Assembly (NCBI GenBank): GCA_018715025.1
Contig: DVMK01000002.1
Coordinates: 1-6,639 of the forward strand
Direction: 5' to 3'
DNA: 6,639 bases
DNA from: Candidatus Caccousia avistercoris
Lineage (GTDB): Bacteria; Bacillota; Clostridia; Oscillospirales; Acutalibacteraceae
The notes under the pieces are model-generated. The model made no database searches, was not told the origin of the DNA, and worked only from the letters and a program-made list of their open reading frames with translations. The translations under genes and the position numbers were made by a program. This document shows, piece by piece, positions 1 to 4,796 of this stretch (positions are counted from its first letter, which is position 1; each line of letters opens with the position of its first letter).

Positions 1-62
1 AAGGCCAGAAGCCCCAGCAGCAGGGCGGACACAAGGGCGGCGGCCTCTGTGCCCCCCCTCAC
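1..62 (-). CDS. Start of an unidentified, probably membrane-associated protein (3'-truncated by window edge)
   Basis: A reading frame opens with GTG at 62-60 and stays open to the window edge, giving 20 full codons. The GTG overlaps the permease stop as GTGA (62-59), and a strong Shine-Dalgarno (GGGAGGA, 75-69) sits 7 nt upstream, inside the permease gene. The visible peptide begins M-R-G-G-T-E and continues as an almost unbroken run of Ala, Leu, Val and Gly, which looks like the first transmembrane helix or a signal peptide. Codons end mostly in C or G, like the neighbours. The overlap implies translational coupling and co-expression with the BceAB-like transporter. I do not recognise the family; 20 residues are too few. 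The start is well supported, but that this is a long gene rather than a short frame is inferred. Confidence 0.55.
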   Translation of the reverse strand, partial: MRGGTEAAALVSALLLGLLA

Positions 63-2107
63 GGCGCTTCCTCCCTTCCCCCGCTTACAATGGCGTAATA
101 CGCCCGGGAGGTAGCCCGGTACACCAGCACATAAAACAGGGCGTACACCAGGAAGCAGCACAGGGTGACAAGGGCCAGAAGCCGGCGGTTGGTCAGGCTG
201 AACAGGGCCAGCATCCGGTACACCAGCGGAAAGGCGAAGGCCAGGTGAACGCCCGCGGCGGCCAGGGGGAGGAAAAACACGGTGAGCACCTGGGAGTTGA
301 TGCTCTTGCGGATTTCCCGCCTGGTCATGCCCACCTTCTGCAAAATGGAAAACCGCGCCTGATCCTCATACCCTTCCACAATCTGCTTGTAGTACATGAT
401 GAGGACGGCGGCAAACAGAAACACAATCCCCAGCAGCACGCCCAGGTACAGCAGCCCGCCGTAGGTGCCGTAGGTTTCCGCCCGCCGGGAGGCAACGCCC
501 TCGCAGCTGGCGGAAACGCCCCCCTCCTCCGGGAACAGGGCGGGCAGCTGCTCCTCCAGGCTGCGCTGGATCTGGATCTGCACCGCATCGTCCCCCGGCA
601 GGTCGTAGCCCCGGTACCAGTACAGGTTCAGCACGGAAAGGCCGCCCGCGTCCGTCAGGCCCTGCAGAGGGGCCGTGGTTTCCTGAAAGTCCGGCACGAA
701 CAGGTACAGGGTGTGGATGATCTGCATATCGTTCATGCCCACGGGGGCGAACGCGGTCACCTCCTTTTGGATGGACAGCGCCGTTCCTCCCTGAATGGAA
801 AGGGAATCCAGGCCAATGGGGCCGCCGGTGCAGTACAGAATGGCTTCGCCGGGGGCCAGCTGCTCCTGCGAGCCTGTCAGGCGGTTGTAATCCTCCAGAG
901 GGAGAATCAGAACCTGGTACGTCTGTTCCATGGCGCTCACCTGGGCCTGGTAGAAGCCGGCGTTGTCTGTCAAAAGCTCCTCCCCCTGCAGCATCCCCAC
1001 CAGCCCGGCCATCCGGTATTCCACCACGCCCTCCGGCGTCTGGCCATACCGGGCCGCCGTCTCGTCCATCACCCGGGCCAGCTCCTCCACCTGGGCGGTG
1101 TAGAGTTCTTCCACTGTCTGGGAGCGCAGGCTGACGGAAATGTTCTGCGGGTACCGGCTGCGCAGGCTGTCCTCTGTGCCAATGTACAGGCACACGGTGG
1201 CGGAAAGCATAACCAGCACCATAGTGCTCAGGATGCAGATGGACGCCAGGCCCGCCCCATTCCGCTTCATGCGGTAGGCCATGGAAGAGACCGAGATAAA
1301 ATGGCTGGTCTTGTAGTAGTAGCCCTTGTTCCGCTGCAGAAGGCGGCACAGCAGCACAGAGCCCGAGACGAAGAGCAGGTAGGTGGCCGCCACCACCATG
1401 GCCGCCGCCCCAAAGAACCAGAGCAGGGCTACGACCGGCTCTTCAATGGTGACTGCCAGCCAGTAGGCCGCCCCCAGCAGAACCGCCCCGGCCGCTGCCA
1501 GCAGAGGGTTGGCCTTGGGCGGCCTTTCCCCCGTGTTCTCGCTGTGCAGCAGCTGGATGGGGTTGGACAAATGAAGCTGGCACAGGGAATTCAGCAGAAT
1601 CAGCGCATGGAGAAGAAGGAACAGCCCGGCGGTTTCCAGGGCTGGCTTCCAGCCCACAGAAAGCTGGTACCCGGCCTGGGAAGACAGCACGCTGGCCGCC
1701 CCCAGCTCCCCCAGCTTGGAGAGCAGAATCCCCAGCAGCAGCCCTGCCGCCAGAGAACCGGCGGCAATCATCGCGGATTCCCACAGCAGAAGCTTCGCCA
1801 GGTTTCGCTTCCCCATGCCCAGAATGTTGTACAGGCCGAATTCCTTCTTCCTTCTGCGGATGAGGAAGGAGTTCGTATAAAACAGGAAAAGAAAGGTGAA
1901 CAGCCCCAGCACAAAGCCGCCCAGGCGCAGCATCCCCTGCAGGGTGTCGCCGCCGCGCATAGCCGCCACCACCGGGCTGCTTCCCAGAAAGCCCACGATA
2001 TAATACATGGCCGTCATGCCAACGCAGGTGAGCAGGTAGGGCAGATACAGACGCCAGTTTTTCCGTATTCCCGTCCAGGCGAGCCTGGAATAAAAGCCCT
2101 TTTTCAT
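59..2107 (-). CDS. BceB-like ABC transporter permease (FtsX family) of an antimicrobial peptide detoxification module
   Basis: A 682-residue membrane protein with the BceB layout. Hydrophobic segments lie near residues 20-40, 62-83, 110-130, 158-176, 203-221, 225-255 and 285-310. A hydrophilic stretch of about 240 residues (311-548) follows, then three more segments near 549-573, 606-628 and 643-664. Ten helices with one large extracytoplasmic domain between helices 7 and 8 is the BceB-type arrangement. The cytoplasmic stretch 574-600 (YKQIVEGYEDQARFSILQKV, then GMTRREIRKS) is typical of this family. In characterised members this subunit binds the peptide antibiotic or its lipid target complex and signals to the partner kinase; the extracytoplasmic domain carries specificity. 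The ATG at 2107 overlaps the ATPase stop as ATGA (2107-2104), and a G-rich stretch (about 2121-2114) can serve as Shine-Dalgarno. No frameshift or truncation is visible. The substrate is not deducible. Confidence 0.93.
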   Translation of the reverse strand: MKKGFYSRLAWTGIRKNWRLYLPYLLTCVGMTAMYYIVGFLGSSPVVAAMRGGDTLQGMLRLGGFVLGLFTFLFLFYTNSFLIRRRKKEFGLYNILGMGKRNLAKLLLWESAMIAAGSLAAGLLLGILLSKLGELGAASVLSSQAGYQLSVGWKPALETAGLFLLLHALILLNSLCQLHLSNPIQLLHSENTGERPPKANPLLAAAGAVLLGAAYWLAVTIEEPVVALLWFFGAAAMVVAATYLLFVSGSVLLCRLLQRNKGYYYKTSHFISVSSMAYRMKRNGAGLASICILSTMVLVMLSATVCLYIGTEDSLRSRYPQNISVSLRSQTVEELYTAQVEELARVMDETAARYGQTPEGVVEYRMAGLVGMLQGEELLTDNAGFYQAQVSAMEQTYQVLILPLEDYNRLTGSQEQLAPGEAILYCTGGPIGLDSLSIQGGTALSIQKEVTAFAPVGMNDMQIIHTLYLFVPDFQETTAPLQGLTDAGGLSVLNLYWYRGYDLPGDDAVQIQIQRSLEEQLPALFPEEGGVSASCEGVASRRAETYGTYGGLLYLGVLLGIVFLFAAVLIMYYKQIVEGYEDQARFSILQKVGMTRREIRKSINSQVLTVFFLPLAAAGVHLAFAFPLVYRMLALFSLTNRRLLALVTLCCFLVYALFYVLVYRATSRAYYAIVSGGREEAP
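69..75 (-). promoter_or_regulatory. Ribosome binding site deciding the GTG start at 62
   Basis: GGGAGGA on the minus strand, 7 nt from the GTG codon at 62-60. It lies within the last codons of the permease gene. It is the main evidence that translation restarts here rather than ending with the permease. Confidence 0.55.
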
Positions 2108-2868
2108 GATTGACCGCCCCCTGCCGCCAGCATGGTAAGGGTGTCGGAAATTTTCTGGTACAGCTGGCCGCTGCTGCCGCCGCCCCGGTAAAGCTGGTGG
2201 AACACCTCGCCGTCCTTGATGAACAGCACCCGCCCCGCATGGCTGGCCGCCTTTACGGAATGCGTCACCATCAGGATTGTCTGCCCGCCGCTGTTGATTT
2301 GCTGGAACAGGGCCAGCAGCTCGTCGGTGAACTTGGAATCCAGAGCGCCGGTGGGTTCGTCGGCCAGCACCAGCCTGGGGTTCGTGATGAGCGCCCTGGC
2401 CACGGCGGCCCGCTGCTTCTGCCCGCCGGAAACCTCGTAGGGATATTTTTTCAAAATGTCCCCAATGCCCAGCTGTTCCGCCAGGGGGGCCAGGCGGCGG
2501 CTCATTTCAGGGTAGCGCTTGCCCGCCAGCACCAGCGGAAGGAAAATGTTGTCCTCCAGAGAAAAGGTGTCCAGCAGGTTAAACTCCTGAAACACAAAGC
2601 CCAGGTTGTCCCGCCGGAAGGCGGCGGCGTTGGCTTCCTTGATGGCGGCCAGGTTCCGGCCGTCCAGCAGGACAGAGCCGCCGGTGGGCTTATCCAGCGC
2701 GGCGAGAATGTTCAGCAGGGTGGTTTTGCCGGAACCGGATTCCCCCATAATGGCCACATACTCCCCCTCCTCCACAGAGAAGGACACGCTGCGCAGGGCC
2801 TCTATTTTATTCCCGCCGAAGCGGGTGGTGTAAATCTTTTTCAGTCCGCTTACCTCCAGCATACTCAT
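2104..2868 (-). CDS. BceA-like ABC transporter ATP-binding protein
   Basis: A 254-residue nucleotide-binding subunit that powers the adjacent permease. All motifs are intact: Walker A GESGSGKTT (42-50), Q-loop Gln94, signature VSGGQKQR (146-153), Walker B LVLADE with catalytic Glu171, D-loop ALD (175-177) and the switch His203. It resembles the MacB/LolD/BceA group; the tail with YRGG (227-230) and YQKISDTLTML (237-247) is BceA-like. The frame stays open upstream to 3216, but ATG 2868 is chosen because AGGAGGA lies 8 nt before it, the family N-terminus (MLEVSGLKKIY) begins there, and the upstream extension crosses the promoter and overlaps the kinase gene. A second ATG two codons on (2862) is possible but further from the ribosome binding site. 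The stop overlaps the permease start by 4 nt, so the two subunits are probably made in coupled amounts. Confidence 0.95.
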   Translation of the reverse strand: MSMLEVSGLKKIYTTRFGGNKIEALRSVSFSVEEGEYVAIMGESGSGKTTLLNILAALDKPTGGSVLLDGRNLAAIKEANAAAFRRDNLGFVFQEFNLLDTFSLEDNIFLPLVLAGKRYPEMSRRLAPLAEQLGIGDILKKYPYEVSGGQKQRAAVARALITNPRLVLADEPTGALDSKFTDELLALFQQINSGGQTILMVTHSVKAASHAGRVLFIKDGEVFHQLYRGGGSSGQLYQKISDTLTMLAAGGGQS

Positions 2869-2876
2869 AAACGGAT

Positions 2877-2883
2877 TCCTCCT
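2877..2883 (-). promoter_or_regulatory. Ribosome binding site deciding the ATPase start at 2868
   Basis: AGGAGGA on the minus strand, 8 nt upstream of ATG 2868. This near-perfect anti-16S match rules out the longer in-frame starts. Confidence 0.9.
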
Positions 2884-2932
2884 GTCTTTCGGTTTCACCG
2901 GGAACCGCGCGCCTGCCCCGGCTTCTGTGTCC

Positions 2933-2961
2933 AGTATAACAAAAGCGGGAAAGGCAAACCA
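2933..2961 (-). promoter_or_regulatory. Putative inducible promoter of the transporter operon (extended -10, poor -35)
   Basis: Minus-strand TATACT at 2938-2933 matches the sigma-A -10 consensus at 5 of 6 positions and is preceded by TG one base away (2941-2940), an extended -10. At 17-bp spacing the -35 position holds TGGTTT (2961-2956), a poor match. The expected transcript start is near 2926, leaving a 5' UTR of about 58 nt before ATG 2868. A weak -35 immediately downstream of BceR-type sites fits an activator-dependent promoter. The promoter has not been shown experimentally. Confidence 0.7.
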
Positions 2962-2970
2962 TCGAACCGG

Positions 2971-2976
2971 CTTACA
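2971..2976 (-). promoter_or_regulatory. Possible secondary BceR half-site
   Basis: TGTAAG on the minus strand repeats the downstream half of the main palindrome exactly 21 bp further on, about two helical turns, and is likewise preceded by AAA. Its partner arm is degenerate at the normal 4-bp spacing. It lies about 9 bp upstream of the -35 position. It is a candidate low-affinity second site for a regulator dimer bound on the same DNA face. Confidence 0.5.
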
Positions 2977-2991
2977 TTTCCCGCTGTATCT

Positions 2992-3007
2992 CTTACATTT
3001 TTGTAAG
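2992..3007 (-). promoter_or_regulatory. BceR-type response regulator operator (perfect inverted repeat)
   Basis: CTTACA-AAAA-TGTAAG is a perfect 6-bp inverted repeat with a 4-bp centre. It matches the TNACA-N4-TGTAA consensus described for BceR-like regulators of Bacillus. It starts 3 nt after the kinase stop codon, and its centre lies about 73 bp upstream of the predicted start of the transporter transcript. It could form a small hairpin, but no U-run follows, so it is not a terminator. The neighbouring BceR-like regulator is the obvious ligand; binding is inferred. Confidence 0.8.
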
Positions 3008-3010
3008 AAG

Positions 3011-4003
3011 CTATTCCGCTTCTGTTTTTTTCTGCTCCAGCTGCAGGTACACGGCGGTTCCCTCCCCCAGGGAGGAATTGACCGAGATGCGGTGGCCCAG
3101 CCTGCGGCAGATCTGCCCGCACAGGTACAGACCCAGCCCGCTGGCCTTTTTGTCGCTGCGGCCGTTGCAGCCGGTGAAGCCCCGTTCCAGCACGCGGGGC
3201 AAATCCTCCGGCGCAATGCCGACGCCCGTGTCGCGGATGCACAGCGTTTTGGGCGGCGTCAGCTCAATGGTGACACTTCCCCCCGGCGGGGTGTATTTCA
3301 AGCTGTTGGAAAGCACCTGTTCCACCACAAACTGCAGCCATTTTTCGTCAGAAACCACCGCCGCCTTCAGCGGAGCGTAATGGAGAGCGATTCTGCGGCG
3401 AATGAACTGGCTGGAAAATTTTTTCACCGCCTGCCGCACCAGGCTGTCCAGATCCAGCTCGCGGAACACATAGTCGGTAGAGCTGGAATCCAGCCGCAGG
3501 TAACACAGGGCCATTTCCACATACTGCTCAATGCGCAGCAGCTCTTCCAGCGCGCTGCGGGCCAGCGGGGAATCCTCCCCCTGCAGCATCAGGCGCAGGG
3601 CGGCGATGGGCGTTTTGATCTGATGCACCCACAGGGTATAATACTCCTCCATCTCCTCCATGCGGCGGAAGGAATCCGCCTCGAGAGCGCGCTGTTCCTC
3701 CCGCAGAAGCTCAATCAGGCGCTGGTAGTCCGCCTCTTCCCCGCTGGCGGCGGGCGGAAAGGGTTCCATCAAGGCGGAGGGAAGCCGGGCCAGATCCTGC
3801 AGGCGGCGGTGCCTTCGGTACGCCCGGCGGCAGTCCACCGCCAGAACGGCCGCCCCCAGAACCGCACACAGCAGGGCCGGGTACGCCACGGCCCCCGCCG
3901 GAAGCCGGTACAGCAGGAATACGGCCAGAAACACGGCGCAGAACAGGAAAAACAGGCATACGCCCAGCTTCCGGTCTTTCAAGTAGGAAAAGAAAAATTT
4001 CAT
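3011..4003 (-). CDS. BceS-like intramembrane-sensing histidine kinase
   Basis: A 330-residue sensor kinase. Two hydrophobic helices near residues 13-33 and 38-56 are joined by only a few residues, so there is essentially no extracytoplasmic sensor domain; this is the hallmark of intramembrane-sensing kinases that receive their signal from a BceB-type permease. A charged linker (about 58-120) leads to the H-box WVHQIKTPI with phospho-accepting His127. The ATPase domain has an N-box with Asn233 (EQVLSNSLKY, 228-237), G1 box DTGVGI (258-263), F-box Phe276 and G2 box GLGLYL (289-294). All catalytic motifs are present. The ATG at 4003 overlaps the regulator stop as ATGA. The upstream sequence has only a weak GTGGGG as Shine-Dalgarno, so translation is probably coupled. 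The family identity is strong; the stimulus is unknown. Confidence 0.93.
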   Translation of the reverse strand: MKFFFSYLKDRKLGVCLFFLFCAVFLAVFLLYRLPAGAVAYPALLCAVLGAAVLAVDCRRAYRRHRRLQDLARLPSALMEPFPPAASGEEADYQRLIELLREEQRALEADSFRRMEEMEEYYTLWVHQIKTPIAALRLMLQGEDSPLARSALEELLRIEQYVEMALCYLRLDSSSTDYVFRELDLDSLVRQAVKKFSSQFIRRRIALHYAPLKAAVVSDEKWLQFVVEQVLSNSLKYTPPGGSVTIELTPPKTLCIRDTGVGIAPEDLPRVLERGFTGCNGRSDKKASGLGLYLCGQICRRLGHRISVNSSLGEGTAVYLQLEQKKTEAE

Positions 4004-4674
4004 TGGATTTGATACCCCACTCCGAATTTTGTGGCGATGAAGCCGGGAAGGCCCGCGGCGTCCAGCTCTTTCCGCAGCCGGTTCACATTTACCGTCAGGG
4101 TGTTGTCGTCAATGAAGCTGTCGGTCTCCCACAGGCGTTCCATCAGCCGTTCCCGGCTTACCACCTGGCCCTTTTTCTCCATGAGCGTGAGCAGGATTCG
4201 GTACTCGTTCTTGGTCAGGGGAATCCGCCGCCCCTGGTACAGAAGCGAATTGTCCCCGGTGTCAAGCAGGGCGCCCCGATGCTCCAGTACAGGGGCGGCT
4301 GCGGCAAAGTCGTAGCTGCGGCGCAGTATGGCCTGCAGCTTGGCCACCAGCACGTCCCGGTCAAAGGGCTTGGGGATGAAATCATCCGCCCCCATATTCA
4401 TGGCCATGACAATATTCAGATTGTCGGCGGCAGAGGAGAGAAACACAATGGGAACCTTGGAGATTTTCCGGATTTCGGCGCACCAGTGGTAACCATTGTA
4501 AAAGGGCAGCGAAATGTCCAGCAGCACCAGGTGGGGCTGGTACGCGGCGAACTCCGCCGCTACCTCCCGGAAATTTTCCGCCCGCCGGGCGTCCAGCCCC
4601 CAGGCCTTCACCTGCTCCTCCACCATCTGGGCGATGGCCGGGTCGTCCTCCACAATAAAAATCCGGTATGTCAT
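4000..4674 (-). CDS. BceR-like OmpR/PhoB-family response regulator
   Basis: A 224-residue transcription regulator. The receiver domain (about 1-117) has the acidic pocket Glu9-Asp10-Asp11, phospho-acceptor Asp53 (LLDISLP), switch residue Ser80 and conserved Lys102 in the PKPF motif. The winged-helix DNA-binding domain (about 128-224) has a recognition helix around DDNTLTVNVNRLRKEL (189-204) and the C-terminal wing GVGYQI. This matches the BceR group in length and sequence. ATG 4674 is chosen because AAGAGG lies 8 nt upstream and MTYRIFIVEDD is the normal receiver start; the frame continues upstream to 4779, but that extension would include the promoter -10 and the upstream terminator. The gene is first in a two-gene unit with the kinase. 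The expected target is the palindrome at 2992-3007; no such palindrome lies upstream of this gene itself. Confidence 0.95.
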   Translation of the reverse strand: MTYRIFIVEDDPAIAQMVEEQVKAWGLDARRAENFREVAAEFAAYQPHLVLLDISLPFYNGYHWCAEIRKISKVPIVFLSSAADNLNIVMAMNMGADDFIPKPFDRDVLVAKLQAILRRSYDFAAAAPVLEHRGALLDTGDNSLLYQGRRIPLTKNEYRILLTLMEKKGQVVSRERLMERLWETDSFIDDNTLTVNVNRLRKELDAAGLPGFIATKFGVGYQIQ

Positions 4675-4682
4675 TCGCTCTG

Positions 4683-4688
4683 CCTCTT
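4683..4688 (-). promoter_or_regulatory. Ribosome binding site deciding the response regulator start at 4674
   Basis: AAGAGG on the minus strand, 8 nt before ATG 4674. It supports the 224-residue form over longer in-frame starts. Confidence 0.7.
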
Positions 4689-4714
4689 CTCTGTGCCCTG
4701 GGGCGTGTTTTTCT

Positions 4715-4728
4715 ATATTATATAATAT
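4715..4728. repeat. Perfect 14-bp palindrome over the -10 element
   Basis: ATATTATATAATAT is identical on both strands and contains the minus-strand TATAAT (4722-4717) and a second TATAAT on the plus strand (4721-4726). The plus-strand copy has no recognisable -35 at normal spacing. The symmetry could be chance in an AT-rich patch, or it could allow some divergent initiation. Confidence 0.6.
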
Positions 4729-4745
4729 TTTCTCCGGTTCCTCAA
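4717..4745 (-). promoter_or_regulatory. Sigma-A-type promoter of the response regulator-kinase operon
   Basis: TTGAGG (4745-4740) and a perfect TATAAT (4722-4717) are separated by exactly 17 bp on the minus strand. The predicted transcript start is near 4710, giving a leader of about 36 nt before ATG 4674. The surrounding AT-rich island stands out in an otherwise GC-rich window. No TTACA/TGTAA repeat is present, so autoregulation by the BceR-like protein is not indicated. Basal, constitutive expression is the simplest reading. Confidence 0.85.
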
Positions 4746-4759
4746 CGGGAAGCAGGGGG

Positions 4760-4789
4760 AAAAGAAACCGCCGGCCCAAGGGTCGGCGG
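4760..4789 (-). terminator. Intrinsic terminator of the AraC-family gene
   Basis: On the minus strand CCGCCG (4789-4784) pairs with CGGCGG (4773-4768). After an A/C mismatch, CC and GG extend the stem, leaving a short CTTG loop. The stem is followed by TTTCTTTT (4767-4760). The hairpin begins 7 nt after the stop codon at 4799-4797, and the next promoter's -35 lies only 14 bp beyond the U-run. It separates the AraC-type gene from the Bce module. Confidence 0.82.
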
Positions 4790-4796
4790 CTCTTTG

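Noticed and set aside
245..2113. Long plus-strand open frame (622 codons) antisense to the permease
   Set aside because: It mirrors a well-supported FtsX/BceB gene. Its product is rich in Gln, His, Gly and Pro with no recognisable domain, as expected from the reverse of a GC-rich coding frame.
2898..2921. Hairpin in the ATPase leader (CCGGG at 2921-2917 with CCCGG at 2902-2898)
   Set aside because: The stem is only 5 bp with a 14-nt loop in GC-rich sequence, and competing pairings are equally good. There is no riboswitch or attenuator architecture, so it is not supported as a regulatory element.
2110..3006. Plus-strand open frame opposite the ATPase gene
   Set aside because: It lies opposite an ATPase with all motifs intact, crosses the predicted promoter and operator, and encodes a low-complexity Gln/Gly/His-rich product without family features.
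2992..3007. Palindrome after the kinase stop as a transcription terminator
   Set aside because: The stem is only 6 AT-rich base pairs and no U-run follows on the minus strand. It matches a BceR operator much better.
2869..3216. N-terminal extension of the ATPase gene (in-frame start at 3216)
   Set aside because: It overlaps the kinase gene by over 200 nt, encodes Cys/Arg/Pro-rich non-family sequence, and the strong AGGAGGA at 2883-2877 points to ATG 2868.
4675..4779. N-terminal extension of the response regulator (in-frame start at 4779)
   Set aside because: It includes the TATAAT box and part of the upstream terminator. The receiver domain begins normally at ATG 4674 with its own ribosome binding site.
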